A stretch of DNA of 57,454 nt, taken from NCBI GenBank assembly GCA_903888485.1, contig CAISTS010000014.1, positions 1 through 57,454 on the forward strand, in the 5' to 3' direction. Positions 39,324 to 48,177 of this stretch are shown in pieces. This stretch comes from an uncultured bacterium. GTDB lineage: Bacteria > Pseudomonadota > Alphaproteobacteria > Rhodospirillales > Rhodospirillaceae. Positions within the stretch are counted from its first letter, which is position 1; the number at the start of each line of letters is the position of its first letter. The notes under the pieces were generated by a model, which made no database searches, had not been told where the DNA came from, and saw only the letters and a list, made by a program, of their open reading frames with translations. A program made the position numbers and the translations under genes.

Positions 39324-39899
39324 CTAAGCCTGGGCTTCTTCAGCGGCGTCTTCGGCCTGAGCTTCGCCTTCGGTCTCGCCGACCAGCTTGGCGGCGTCTT
39401 CGGCGCGCTCCAGCATCGCGGCGGCCTCAACGGCCTTCTGGTTGGCTTCTTCAAGCGAGCGCGCGACCGTGAAGTCGACATCGACCTTCACTTCCGGGTG
39501 CAGGCGCACGGCGGTCTTGTAAGTGCCCAGCGCCTTCACCGGCGCGTTGAGCAGGACTTGCGTCGTGCGTTCCAGCGGGAAGCCTTCGTCCTTCAGCGCA
39601 TCGGCGATGTCGCGCGCGCTGACCGAACCATAGAGCTGTCCGCCTTCACCGGCCGAGCGCACGATGATCAGCTTCATGCCGTCCATCTTCTTGGCGACGA
39701 CCTGGGCCTGATCGCGGGCCTTGACGTTGTTGGCTTCGAGTTCGCCCTTCTTGGCTTCGTAAAGGGCCTTGTTGTCCTTGTTGGCGCGCAGCGCCTTCTT
39801 CTGCGGGAACAGGAAGTTGCGGGCAAAGCCCGGCTTCACGTTCACCACTTCGCCCATCGCGCCAAGGCGCTCGATGCGTTCCAGCAAAATCACTTCCAT
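39324..39899 (-). CDS. rplI: 50S ribosomal protein bL9
   Basis: Binds 23S rRNA at the L1 stalk base. The 191-aa protein has the N-terminal domain MEVILLERIERLGAMGEVV with GFARNFLFPQKKA, the long connecting helix and the C-terminal domain. It is longer than the usual 150 aa because of an acidic Ala/Glu tail (GETEGEAQAEDAAEEAQA). ATG 39899 is preferred over GTG 39902, with AGGAGG upstream. It shares one base with the DUF2232 stop. Confidence 0.95.
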   Translation of the reverse strand: MEVILLERIERLGAMGEVVNVKPGFARNFLFPQKKALRANKDNKALYEAKKGELEANNVKARDQAQVVAKKMDGMKLIIVRSAGEGGQLYGSVSARDIADALKDEGFPLERTTQVLLNAPVKALGTYKTAVRLHPEVKVDVDFTVARSLEEANQKAVEAAAMLERAEDAAKLVGETEGEAQAEDAAEEAQA

Positions 39900-40864
39900 C
39901 ACTCACCTCCTGAACGCGGGCGAAGATATCGCGCGCGTATGTCTAAAATTCCATCCACCATGCCAAGGCCGGCCAACAAGAAAGCTGCGGGACCTGCCTT
40001 CACCAGCGCCACAACGTAAAATGCCGCCAGCCACCAAAGTCTGTACTTCAGCCGCGCGGCAGTGCAGTGCACCACCGCCAAGCCCTGCAGCGCCAAGGGC
40101 AAGCCCAAGACCGCCGCCGCATTTCCGGCGATGAAGCCGGTATCGTTCTCCAGCACCGCCCCTGCTGCTGCCGCCACCGCGAACAACGCGGCGATCCAGC
40201 GCGGGGCGACAAACTCGCGATAGGCCGGTGTCGACCATACGGCGAGCTTCATCCGCTCTAGCATCAGCTGGGCTAGGCCGGCGCTCAAGATCGCCCGCCA
40301 ACACCAGCCCAAAGCCACCAGACCGGGCAGGAAACCTGCCATGGTCCGCATCATCTCGTTCTGCGCGGCGGCGAAGTCCGCGCCCGGCCCCGAAGCTTGC
40401 GGCGCAGGCAGCGCCGCAAGGGCCTTGTCGATCTGGGCGCGCAGTGTCGCCTCGATCCCGTCCGGTCCGGCCGCTATCCCGGCAAGACCCACAACCACCG
40501 CCAATACCGCCGCCGCCACCAGCCAGCTCACGGTGCGGCCCACGGCCTCACCATCAACCGGCTTTTTGCCGGCAAGCGTCGCGGCCAAACCCAGCCGCGA
40601 AAGCACCGCCACAGGTGCTGCATCCATAGCCAGGTACATGGTCGCGAAGGCAAAAGAGCCTGTCATGACCGCGACCGTTATCGCTCCCGACACCACCGCC
40701 ACCGGTACGTAGGCGGCGCCGAGACCGAAAGCGACCATCGCCAGCGGCAAGGGCGATAGCATTGCCCCTACCAGAACTCCCAGCACCGACTGGCGCATTG
40801 CGGCGACCAGTAGCAAAGCACCCAACGCGCCGGCGACGACAGCGATGGTGCTGGTGCGCGTCAC
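39899..40864 (-). CDS. DUF2232 family membrane protein
   Basis: A 321-aa integral membrane protein with about eight hydrophobic segments. The family (YybS-like, DUF2232) is regularly found between rpsR and rplI in alphaproteobacteria. Its function is unknown. The start is GTG 40864, one base after the rpsR stop; a longer open frame to 40933 lies inside rpsR. It is tightly coupled on both sides (1-base gap and 1-base overlap). Confidence 0.82.
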   Translation of the reverse strand: MTRTSTIAVVAGALGALLLVAAMRQSVLGVLVGAMLSPLPLAMVAFGLGAAYVPVAVVSGAITVAVMTGSFAFATMYLAMDAAPVAVLSRLGLAATLAGKKPVDGEAVGRTVSWLVAAAVLAVVVGLAGIAAGPDGIEATLRAQIDKALAALPAPQASGPGADFAAAQNEMMRTMAGFLPGLVALGWCWRAILSAGLAQLMLERMKLAVWSTPAYREFVAPRWIAALFAVAAAAGAVLENDTGFIAGNAAAVLGLPLALQGLAVVHCTAARLKYRLWWLAAFYVVALVKAGPAAFLLAGLGMVDGILDIRARYLRPRSGGE

Positions 40865-40865
40865 A

Positions 40866-41105
40866 TCAGATCGCGACGACGTACGGCAGCAGAGCGAGGA
40901 AGCGGGCGCGCTTGATGGCGCGCGCGAGTTCACGCTGCTTCTTGGTCGACACGGCGGTGATGCGGCTCGGCACGATTTTGCCGCGCTCGGAGATGTAGCG
41001 CTGCAGAAGGCGCGTGTCCTTGTAGTCGATCTTCGGCGCGTTCGCGCCCGTGAACGGGCAGGTCTTGCGACGGCGGAAGAAAGGCTTGCGTCCGGGGGCT
41101 GCCAT
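40866..41105 (-). CDS. rpsR: 30S ribosomal protein bS18
   Basis: Binds bS6 and 16S rRNA in the central domain of the 30S. The 79-aa protein has the standard features [14 protein letters not shown] and [19 protein letters not shown], with a basic C-terminus. The start overlaps the rpsF stop by one base. Confidence 0.97.
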   Translation of the reverse strand: MAAPGRKPFFRRRKTCPFTGANAPKIDYKDTRLLQRYISERGKIVPSRITAVSTKKQRELARAIKRARFLALLPYVVAI

Positions 41106-41629
41106 TACTGTTCTCCCGTGTTCGAAGAGGTTTCGCCGCCGCCTTCAAAGCGCGGGCGACGGCCCGAGCCGAAACGGTCGCGATCGCCGCCGCCGCTGGC
41201 GCCGTCTTCGCGCGGACGACGGAAACCGCCGCCACCGCCGAAGCCGCCTTCACGTCCGCCGCGGCCACCACCGCCGCCGAAGAAGCCGGTACGCTCAGCC
41301 GGGCGATCCTTGTTGATCAGAACGGCCGACGGGCCTTCTTCCAGCGTTTCGACGCGCACGGTCAGATAGCGCAGCACATCTTCGTTGATGCGCATGCGGC
41401 GCTCGTATTCGTTGATCGCCGCCGGCGGGGCGTCGATGTTGAAGAACACGTAGTGGCCCTTGCGGTTCTTCTTGATGCGATAGGTCAGCGAACGCAGGCC
41501 CCAGCTCTCGCGCTTGGTGATCTTGCCGCCGCCCTCGGTGATGATGTTGGTAAGTTCATCGGCCAGCGTGTCCACCTGAGTGGTGGCGATATCCTGGCGC
41601 GCAATGACCACGCTCTCATAAAGAGGCAT
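41105..41629 (-). CDS. rpsF: 30S ribosomal protein bS6 with Gly/Arg-rich tail
   Basis: A 174-aa bS6: the first 95 residues are the ribosomal domain ([39 protein letters not shown]). The C-terminal 50 or so residues are a low-complexity Gly/Arg/Phe/Asp tail ([19 protein letters not shown]) absent from enteric bS6 but seen in alphaproteobacterial homologs. ATG 41629 fits homologs and has GGGAGA upstream; the longer open frame covers the leader. It heads the rpsF-rpsR-DUF2232-rplI operon. Confidence 0.94.
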   Translation of the reverse strand: MPLYESVVIARQDIATTQVDTLADELTNIITEGGGKITKRESWGLRSLTYRIKKNRKGHYVFFNIDAPPAAINEYERRMRINEDVLRYLTVRVETLEEGPSAVLINKDRPAERTGFFGGGGGRGGREGGFGGGGGFRRPREDGASGGGDRDRFGSGRRPRFEGGGETSSNTGEQ

Positions 41630-41658
41630 GTAGATCGTCTCCCTCTGGCTTTTCTCGT

Positions 41659-41689
41659 CCCGGAAGGCGCCGACCATCGGCACCCCGGG
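41659..41689 (-). promoter_or_regulatory. Leader hairpin of rpsF (candidate S6:S18 autoregulatory RNA)
   Basis: On the minus strand CCCGG and CCGGG enclose GGTGCCGA and TCGGCGCC around a TGG loop, with a 2-base TT bulge on one side. It sits 30 bases upstream of the rpsF start. Leaders of rpsF operons in other bacteria carry an RNA bound by the S6:S18 pair through a CCG trinucleotide. I see CCG in the stem but cannot confirm the motif. Confidence 0.35.
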
Positions 41690-41738
41690 CATAGCCAACC
41701 CCTCAAAAGGGCCGGCAAGGAGCTATGTAAGGGCGCGG

Positions 41739-41766
41739 AATATACACATTAATCCTGCCCCGGCAA
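41739..41766 (-). promoter_or_regulatory. Promoter of the rpsF operon
   Basis: On the minus strand TTGCCG (41766-41761) and TATATT (41744-41739) are 16 bp apart. This gives a leader of about 100 bases including the hairpin at 41659-41689. Confidence 0.5.
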
Positions 41767-41853
41767 GGGATTCTGGGGCCTGGACACGATGCCCACCCCT
41801 CACCCCCTCTCGCCATATTACATATAAAAATCAATTAGATAGAACAAGGCCGC

Positions 41854-41882
41854 TTGACACCAGCGACGGCATCGGTCAGGTC
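41854..41882 (+). promoter_or_regulatory. Weak candidate promoter of fabD
   Basis: TTGACA (41854-41859) is a perfect -35, but the hexamer 17 bp later (CAGGTC, 41877-41882) is a poor -10. It is placed about 35-60 bases before fabD. Apart from this and the rpsF promoter, 41767-41917 shows nothing. Confidence 0.25.
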
Positions 41883-41917
41883 TCTCGCCCTTAAATGAGC
41901 GGATGGAGGGGTATTTC

Positions 41918-42862
41918 ATGAGTTGGGCCTACGTATTCCCGGGTCAGGGCTCCCAGGCCGTGGGCATGGGCAAAGAGCTGGCGGCGGCTTTCACGGAGGC
42001 CAGGGAGATCTTCCAGGAGGTCGATGACGCCCTCAACCAGAAGCTCTCGGCCTTGATGTTCGACGGTCCGGCCGAGACCCTGACCCTTACCGAGAATGCC
42101 CAGCCGGCCCTCATGGCGGTCAGCATGGCGGTGGTGAAGGTGCTCGAGAAGCAGGGCGGCGTGTCCATCCGGAACACCGCACGTTATGTCGCCGGCCATT
42201 CCCTGGGCGAGTACTCGGCGCTGGCGGCGGCGGGCTCGCTCACGCTCTCCGACACCGCGCGTCTTTTGAAGACCCGCGGTCAGGCCATGCAGAAAGCCGT
42301 GCCCGTGGGCGTCGGCGCCATGGCGGCGCTCTTGGGTCTTGATGTCGACGCCGCCCTCGCCGTCGCGAGCGATGCCTCTGGTGGCGGGTTGATTTGCGCT
42401 GCCGCCAACGACAACGCGCCCGGCCAGGTCGTCGTGTCCGGTCATAAAGCCGCGGTCGAGAAGGCCATCGAACTCGCCAAAGCAAAAGGCGCCAAGCGCG
42501 CCATGCTGCTGCCGGTGAGCGCGCCCTTCCATTGTCCGCTGATGAAGCCGGCCGCCGATGTCATGGCCGAAGCGCTCGGCAAAACAACACTCATCTCGCC
42601 CGCCGTGCCGGTGATCGCCAACGTTACCGCCGCGACCATGATCGATCCCGACGAGATCCGCCGCCTTCTGGTCGAGCAGGTGACCGCCATGGTGCGCTGG
42701 CGCGAGAGTGTGAACGTCATGAAGGAAGCCGGCGTCGATACGTTGATCGAGCTGGGTTCGGGCAAGGTGCTTTCGGGCCTGGCCAAACGCATCAACGGCG
42801 ATCTCACCGGCATTTCCGTGGGCTCGCCGCAGGACATCGAAGAATTCTTGAAGAAGAAGTAG
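41918..42862 (+). CDS. fabD: Malonyl-CoA:ACP transacylase
   Basis: Loads malonyl groups on ACP for fatty-acid synthesis. The 314-aa protein begins MSWAYVFPGQGSQAVGMG; the nucleophile Ser is in GHSLGEYSAL (near residue 94) and the catalytic His in SAPFHCPLM (near residue 205). ATG 41918 is supported by GGAGGGG seven bases upstream. It is followed after 8 bases by fabG. Confidence 0.97.
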   Translation: MSWAYVFPGQGSQAVGMGKELAAAFTEAREIFQEVDDALNQKLSALMFDGPAETLTLTENAQPALMAVSMAVVKVLEKQGGVSIRNTARYVAGHSLGEYSALAAAGSLTLSDTARLLKTRGQAMQKAVPVGVGAMAALLGLDVDAALAVASDASGGGLICAAANDNAPGQVVVSGHKAAVEKAIELAKAKGAKRAMLLPVSAPFHCPLMKPAADVMAEALGKTTLISPAVPVIANVTAATMIDPDEIRRLLVEQVTAMVRWRESVNVMKEAGVDTLIELGSGKVLSGLAKRINGDLTGISVGSPQDIEEFLKKK

Positions 42863-42870
42863 GGGGACTG

Positions 42871-43608
42871 ATGTTCGATCTCTCCGGCAAAACCGCTCTC
42901 GTCACCGGCGCCAGTGGCGGCCTCGGTTCGGCCATGGCGCGCGCGCTGCATGCGCAAGGCGCCACCGTCGCGCTGCACGGCTCGCGCAAGGACGTGCTCG
43001 ATGCACTCGCGGCTGAGCTGAAGGAGCGCGCTCATGTGCTCGTGGCCAATCTCTCGGAAGGCGACGCAGCCGAGAGGCTGGTCCCTGAGGCCGAAGCGGC
43101 CATGGGTCAGCTCGACATCCTCGTCAACAACGCCGGCATCACGCGCGACGGATTGATCCTGCGTATGAAGGACGAGGACTTCTGGAGCGTGATCAACATC
43201 AACCTAGGCGTAGCGTTTAAACTCAGCCGCGCCGCCGTGAAGGGCATGATGAAGCGCCGCTCGGGCCGAATCATCAACATCTCATCGGTCGTCGGCGTCA
43301 CCGGAAATCCCGGCCAGACTAATTACGTCGCCTCGAAGGCCGGGCTCATTGGCCTGACCAAATCCCTCGCGCAGGAAGTCGGCAGCCGCGGCATCACCGT
43401 GAACGCTGTGGCGCCCGGTTTCATCACCAGCGCCATGACCGAGAGGCTGAACGAGGATCAGAAGGCGCGCATTCTTTCCAGCATCCCGCTCGGCCGCATG
43501 GGCGAGGGCGCGGAAGTCGCAGCCGCCGTGGTCTACCTCGCCAGTACGGAGGCCGCTTACGTCACCGGCCAGACCCTGCACGTAAACGGCGGCATGGCCA
43601 TGATTTAA
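42871..43608 (+). CDS. fabG: 3-oxoacyl-ACP reductase
   Basis: NADPH-dependent SDR reducing beta-ketoacyl-ACP. The 245-aa protein has TGASGGLG at the cofactor site, NNAGITRDGL, the catalytic Ser (NISSVVG) and YVASKAG, and the HVNGGMAMI end typical of FabG. GGGGGAC lies just before the ATG. Position between fabD and acpP supports the name. Confidence 0.95.
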   Translation: MFDLSGKTALVTGASGGLGSAMARALHAQGATVALHGSRKDVLDALAAELKERAHVLVANLSEGDAAERLVPEAEAAMGQLDILVNNAGITRDGLILRMKDEDFWSVININLGVAFKLSRAAVKGMMKRRSGRIINISSVVGVTGNPGQTNYVASKAGLIGLTKSLAQEVGSRGITVNAVAPGFITSAMTERLNEDQKARILSSIPLGRMGEGAEVAAAVVYLASTEAAYVTGQTLHVNGGMAMI

Positions 43609-43733
43609 CCCGCAGGAAAGCGCCGATTTGCGCCGTCCCGGGGTGCTCTAGCCAAGAAAAATGTTATGTGCTACTCAACCCTTCGTCCGGAGGGGGCGCC
43701 GCCCAAAGGGGTAACCTGGGTAGCTCCAAGCCG

Positions 43734-43761
43734 TTGATTACACACACGAATTCATTATCCA
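43734..43761 (+). promoter_or_regulatory. Candidate acpP promoter
   Basis: TTGATT (43734-43739) and TATCCA (43756-43761) lie 16 bp apart in the 193-bp gap between fabG and acpP, leaving a leader of about 34 bases. acpP is usually made in great excess over its neighbours, which fits its own promoter. Confidence 0.35.
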
Positions 43762-43801
43762 AACGATCCCACTTAAAAATTAACTTCCTGAGGAAATGCG
43801 A

Positions 43802-44041
43802 ATGAGCGACGTTGCTGACCGCGTAAAGAAGATTGTCGTGGAGCATTTGGGTGTTGAGGAGTCCAAGGTGACGGACAACGCCAGCTTTATCGACGATCTG
43901 GGTGCCGACAGCCTGGACACCGTCGAGCTGGTCATGGCCTTCGAAGAAGAATTCAGCGTCGAGATCCCGGATGATGCGGCTGAAAAGATCCTGACGGTGA
44001 AGGACGCGATCGCCTTCATCCAGGCGAACGCCGGCAAATAA
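43802..44041 (+). CDS. acpP: Acyl carrier protein
   Basis: A 79-aa acidic four-helix protein that carries growing acyl chains on 4'-phosphopantetheine. The attachment Ser is residue 37 in [16 protein letters not shown] 43802 is chosen because TGAGGA sits eight bases upstream; the ATG at 43796 would be too close to it. Confidence 0.97.
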   Translation: MSDVADRVKKIVVEHLGVEESKVTDNASFIDDLGADSLDTVELVMAFEEEFSVEIPDDAAEKILTVKDAIAFIQANAGK

Positions 44042-44072
44042 TCCGCTGAAACTATTCACTTGGGCGCATAGC

Positions 44073-44112
44073 CCTTGGGATACAGTTGAGTGCAATGGGG
44101 CCTTGGGATACA
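44073..44112 (+). repeat. Exact 12-bp direct repeat between acpP and fabF
   Basis: CCTTGGGATACA occurs at 44073-44084 and 44101-44112, a 28-bp period, within the 149-bp gap. No gene or terminator is evident there. Confidence 0.6.
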
Positions 44113-44190
44113 CCGGGTCCCATCGCCGTTTCTGGAGCACGATCATCCGGGGCACTGTTTCCGGTGCCACCTTGAACGGGAACCCGCTTC

Positions 44191-45465
44191 ATGGCCTTTG
44201 AACCAAAACGCGTTGTCATTACTGGCCTCGGCCTCACCACGCCGCTTGGCAATGGCGTGCAAGGCAACTGGGAATCCCTCATCGCCGGAAAGTCTGGCCT
44301 CGGCCCGATCACGCGTTTTGATGCTTCCGACCTGCCGGCGCGGGTCGGCGGGCAAGTGCCGCTCGACGACAATCACCCCTATAAATTCGTTGCCGACACG
44401 GTGGTCTCGCCGAAAGATCGGCGCCGCATGGACGACTTCATCGTCTACGCCATCGCCGCGGCCGATGAGGCCATTAAAGATTCCGGCTGGGTTCCGCCCG
44501 ACGAACAGGCGCGTGACCGCACCGGCGTGATGATCGGCTCGGGCATCGGCGGCCTGGCCACCATCGACGACACGTCAAAAACGCTGCACGCGCAAGGCCC
44601 GCGCCGCGTATCGCCGTTTTTCATTCCCGCGAGCCTGATCAACCTGGCCACCGGCCAGGTCTCGATCAAACACGGCTTCCGCGGTCCCAACCACGCGCCG
44701 GTGACGGCCTGCGCCACCGGCGCGCATGCGATCGGCGATGCCGCGCGTCTCATCAAATACGGCGATGCCGACGTGATGGTGACGGGCGGTGCCGAATCGG
44801 CCCTATGCCGTCTCGGTATCGCCGGCTTCGCCGCCATGAAGGCGCTGTCCACCAGCTACAACGATACGCCCGAGCGCGCTTCGCGCCCCTGGGACAAGGG
44901 CCGCGACGGCTTTGTCATGGGCGAGGGCGCGGGTGTGGTGGTGCTTGAATCCTACGAGCACGCCAAAAAGCGCGGCGCCAACATTTACGGCGAAGTCTTG
45001 GGTTATGGCCTCGCCGGCGACGCCTATCACCTGACGGCGCCCGCCGAAGACGGCTCGGGCGGTTTCCGCGCCATGACGGGCGCCTTGCGCGATGCGGGCC
45101 TTAACGTCGATCAGATCGACTACATCAACGCCCACGGCACTTCGACGCCCAAGGGCGACGAAATCGAACTCGGCGCGGTGAAGCGCCTGTTTGGCGCACA
45201 TGCCTATAAGCTGTCGATGTCTTCGACCAAATCGGCCATCGGGCACCTGCTCGGCGCGGCCGGCGCGGTGGAGGCGATTTTCTCGCTGCTGGCGCTGCGC
45301 AATCAGATTGTGCCGCCGACGCTCAATCTCGACGACCCGTCCGACGGCTGCGATATCGACCTCGTGCCGCACAAGGCCAAGGAGCGCAAGATTCGTTTCG
45401 TGCAGTCGAATTCCTTCGGGTTCGGTGGCACCAATGCGTCGCTTGTCCTCGGCCCCGCGCCTTAA
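44191..45465 (+). CDS. fabF: 3-oxoacyl-ACP synthase II
   Basis: Condensing enzyme that elongates acyl-ACP with malonyl-ACP. The 424-aa protein has the Cys-His-His triad: Cys in PVTACATGAHA (near residue 173), His in NAHGTSTPKGD and His in SAIGHLLGAAGA, and ends SFGFGGTNASLV. Typical length and its place after acpP support FabF rather than FabB. Confidence 0.96.
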   Translation: MAFEPKRVVITGLGLTTPLGNGVQGNWESLIAGKSGLGPITRFDASDLPARVGGQVPLDDNHPYKFVADTVVSPKDRRRMDDFIVYAIAAADEAIKDSGWVPPDEQARDRTGVMIGSGIGGLATIDDTSKTLHAQGPRRVSPFFIPASLINLATGQVSIKHGFRGPNHAPVTACATGAHAIGDAARLIKYGDADVMVTGGAESALCRLGIAGFAAMKALSTSYNDTPERASRPWDKGRDGFVMGEGAGVVVLESYEHAKKRGANIYGEVLGYGLAGDAYHLTAPAEDGSGGFRAMTGALRDAGLNVDQIDYINAHGTSTPKGDEIELGAVKRLFGAHAYKLSMSSTKSAIGHLLGAAGAVEAIFSLLALRNQIVPPTLNLDDPSDGCDIDLVPHKAKERKIRFVQSNSFGFGGTNASLVLGPAP

Positions 45466-45494
45466 GCGCACTTCCCCATGACGCGCTGACTCAC

Positions 45495-46502
45495 ATGAAG
45501 GTGGCGCGGCTTCTCGGTGTATTTGTTCTACTTGTCGTGGTGGCCGCAGCAGCGGCCGGCGGCGCTTATCTCTGGTTTACGCGCGCCGTCGCCGCGCCGG
45601 GTCCACTGCAAGCGCCGGTGACGCTGATCATCGCGCCGGGCACCGGCGTGCAATCCATCGCGCAGCTGTTGGCGACTAATAATGTGATCGCCAAGCCGTG
45701 GATGGCGGTGCTGGAAGCGCGCCGCAGCGGCCAAGACCGCAGCTTGAAGCCCGGCGAATACCGCTTCGATGCCGGCACCAGCATCGTTGCCGTGCTCGGC
45801 AAGATCGTGGCGCACGATGTGGTGGCGCGCTTTGTCACCGTGCCCGAAGGGCTCGTGACCCCGGAGATCGCCGCAATCCTTTCGTCCGCGCCGGGCCTCA
45901 CCGGCGCCATGCCGGCGCCCGTTGCCGACGGCGACCTTCTGCCCGAGACCTACCGCTATGAATGGGGCGATACGCGCGCCGCCGTGGTGGGTCACATGCG
46001 CAACGCGCGGAGTGCGCTTCTAGCCGAACTCTGGGCCACGCGCGCGGCCGACTTGCCGCTGAACTCGCCCGAAGAGGCCATGGTGCTTGCCTCTATCGTC
46101 GAGAAAGAAACCGGCGTCGGCAGTGAGCGCGCGCGCGTCGCTGGCGTCTTCGTCAATCGCCTCAGGCGCGGCATGAAACTGCAGTCGGACCCGACGGTGA
46201 TCTACGGCATCGCGCCCGGCGGCGACATGGACCGCACGCTTACCTTCGCCGACCTCGAACGCCCGACGGCATTCAATACCTATGCGATCGCCGGCCTGCC
46301 GCCATCGCCGATCTGTCATCCGGGCCGTGCGGCACTCGCCGCTGTGCTCAATCCGGCCGTTACGGACGAGTTATATTTTGTCGCAGATGGCACGGGCGGC
46401 CATGCTTTTGCGGCCACGCTGGCCGACCATAACCGCAATGTCGCCCGCTGGCGCCAACTTCAGCGCGGGAATTCTGGGCCAAATAATTCTGGGCCAAAAT
46501 GA
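45495..46502 (+). CDS. mltG: Endolytic murein transglycosylase MltG
   Basis: Cleaves nascent glycan strands and so sets their length. The 335-aa protein has an N-terminal membrane anchor (LLGVFVLLVVVAAAAAGGAY), a LysM-like region and the YceG domain with catalytic Glu in LASIVEKETG (near residue 201), then QSDPTVIYGI and the FNTYAIAGLPPSPICHPG signature. The C-terminus ends in NSGPNNSGPK, from a 15-bp duplication at 46470-46498. Confidence 0.94.
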   Translation: MKVARLLGVFVLLVVVAAAAAGGAYLWFTRAVAAPGPLQAPVTLIIAPGTGVQSIAQLLATNNVIAKPWMAVLEARRSGQDRSLKPGEYRFDAGTSIVAVLGKIVAHDVVARFVTVPEGLVTPEIAAILSSAPGLTGAMPAPVADGDLLPETYRYEWGDTRAAVVGHMRNARSALLAELWATRAADLPLNSPEEAMVLASIVEKETGVGSERARVAGVFVNRLRRGMKLQSDPTVIYGIAPGGDMDRTLTFADLERPTAFNTYAIAGLPPSPICHPGRAALAAVLNPAVTDELYFVADGTGGHAFAATLADHNRNVARWRQLQRGNSGPNNSGPK

Positions 46503-46565
46503 CGTGTGTTGCGATATCTTGACGGCACTTACATGCGATGCAGCTGACCCTAGCCCGAGGCCGAC

Positions 46566-47300
46566 ATGATTGAATTCCTGCTTGATCCCCAGACGTGGAT
46601 GGCGTTGTTCACGCTCACCGTGCTTGAGATAGTGCTCGGCATCGATAATCTCGTCTTCCTCGCCATCGTCTCGGGCCGTCTTCCGCCGCACCAGCAAGCT
46701 TCGGCGCGCCGCATCGGTCTGACAGCGGCGCTCGTTCTGCGCGTCGGTCTGTTGTTGACGCTCACGTGGATCGCGCAGGCCACGACGCCGATCTTCACGG
46801 TCGCTGATTTTGCTGTCAGTTGGCGCGATGTAATCCTCGGCGTCGGCGGCCTCTACCTTGTCTACAAGGGTGTGATGGAGATCCACGAGGCCGTCGAAGG
46901 CGCAGGCGGTGAACCTGGCGCGAAACCGGCGGCGTCTTATGCTTCAGTCATCACCCAGATCATGATCCTCGATCTGGTGTTCTCGCTCGATTCCATCATC
47001 ACCGCTGTCGGCATGACCAGCAATCGACCGGTGATGGTCGCCGCTATCGTCATCGCTATCCTCGTGATGATGTTCGCGGCGGGGTCCGTGTCGGGGTTCA
47101 TCAACAAGCACCCGACGGTGAAGATGCTGGCGCTGGCATTCCTGATCCTCGTCGGCACGGCGCTGATCGCAGATGCCGCGCACTTCCACATCCCGCGCGA
47201 GTATCTCTACTTCGCCATCGCCTTCTCGATCGGCGTCGAGGCCCTCAATCTTTGGCAGAAAGCGCGCGCCGAACGTAAGGCGGCTAGCGGTACGCCCTAA
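46566..47300 (+). CDS. TerC family membrane protein
   Basis: A 244-aa integral membrane protein with about seven spans. EIVLGIDNLVFLAIVSGRLP and ILDLVFSLDSIITAVGM are the conserved acidic motifs of TerC, with Asp residues inside the membrane. The group is linked to metal (manganese) export and tellurite resistance; no specific role can be read here. It lies between mltG and yicC, which are usually adjacent. It overlaps the convergent SDR gene by 4 bases. Confidence 0.9.
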   Translation: MIEFLLDPQTWMALFTLTVLEIVLGIDNLVFLAIVSGRLPPHQQASARRIGLTAALVLRVGLLLTLTWIAQATTPIFTVADFAVSWRDVILGVGGLYLVYKGVMEIHEAVEGAGGEPGAKPAASYASVITQIMILDLVFSLDSIITAVGMTSNRPVMVAAIVIAILVMMFAAGSVSGFINKHPTVKMLALAFLILVGTALIADAAHFHIPREYLYFAIAFSIGVEALNLWQKARAERKAASGTP

Positions 47301-48055
47301 TTTTTGTCGGGCAGGATACGGCCGATCCACGTCGCAACGGCATCGGGCAGCGCCGCCAGCAACCACACCGCCGCCATCATCGGCCAGGGGTAAGCGATGC
47401 GCCCTTTGTTAGCGGCAATCCCGCGCATGATGATGCCCGCCGAGCGTTCGGCGCTCATCAGGAACGGCATGGGGAAGGTGTTCACGTCGGTCATGCGGCT
47501 GACCACAAAGCCAGGGCACACGACGCTCACGCCGATGTTCTCCCTGGCCAGTGCGCTGCGCAGGCCTTCGCCCCACACCCGCACCGCGGCTTTGCTGCCG
47601 CAATAGGCCGGCGCGCCGCCGACGCCGCGAAAGGACGCGAGCGAGCTGATCACCGCGAGCTGCCCGCGCCGGCGCGCGCGGAACAGCTCCACCGCCGGCA
47701 GAGCAGTGTTGAGCACGCCATCCAAGTTGACCGCGAAGATATGACGCGTCGCTGCCGCGCTTTCGCCCTGGGCGCCGAGGCCCGCGGACACACCGGCATT
47801 GGCGATCACAAGATCCAGCGGCGCGCACGCATCGCGGGCCGCGATCCAGCGCGCCATGCGGTCGGCGTCAGTGACATCGAGGATGATGGTATCCACCGCG
47901 GCGCCGCGCGCCCTGCAGCGTTCGGCGACGGCGGCAAGGCGAGCGCCGTCGCGCCCCGATAGGCTCAGCGTCACCCCCGGCCGCGCATAGCCAATGGCAA
48001 GGGATTCGCCGATGCCCGACGACGCTCCGGTCATCAGAATGTGCGCCAATGCCAT
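47297..48055 (-). CDS. SDR family oxidoreductase
   Basis: A 252-aa short-chain dehydrogenase with TGASSGIG (near residue 9), IANAGVSAG, VISSLAS and YCGSKAA for the catalytic Ser, Tyr and Lys. The last 40 residues (WPMMAAVWLLAALPDAVATW) are hydrophobic and may attach it to the membrane. The substrate is unknown. ATG 48055 follows GGGGA at good distance; a TTG at 48070 is less likely. It is divergent from yicC. Confidence 0.86.
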   Translation of the reverse strand: MALAHILMTGASSGIGESLAIGYARPGVTLSLSGRDGARLAAVAERCRARGAAVDTIILDVTDADRMARWIAARDACAPLDLVIANAGVSAGLGAQGESAAATRHIFAVNLDGVLNTALPAVELFRARRRGQLAVISSLASFRGVGGAPAYCGSKAAVRVWGEGLRSALARENIGVSVVCPGFVVSRMTDVNTFPMPFLMSAERSAGIIMRGIAANKGRIAYPWPMMAAVWLLAALPDAVATWIGRILPDKN

Positions 48056-48177
48056 GCTTTTTCCCCGCAACGATCCAGCCCCAAAGCATGAAGGTTATTA
48101 AGGAAATCGCCGCAGCGCGCTAGGAAAGTGGCCCTGCGCCCGATATAACGGACGCGCATCTTGGTTATGGGGACGGT

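Noticed and set aside
41150..41290. GCC/CCG-rich short repeats as a tandem DNA repeat
   Set aside because: They encode the Gly/Arg-rich tail of bS6.
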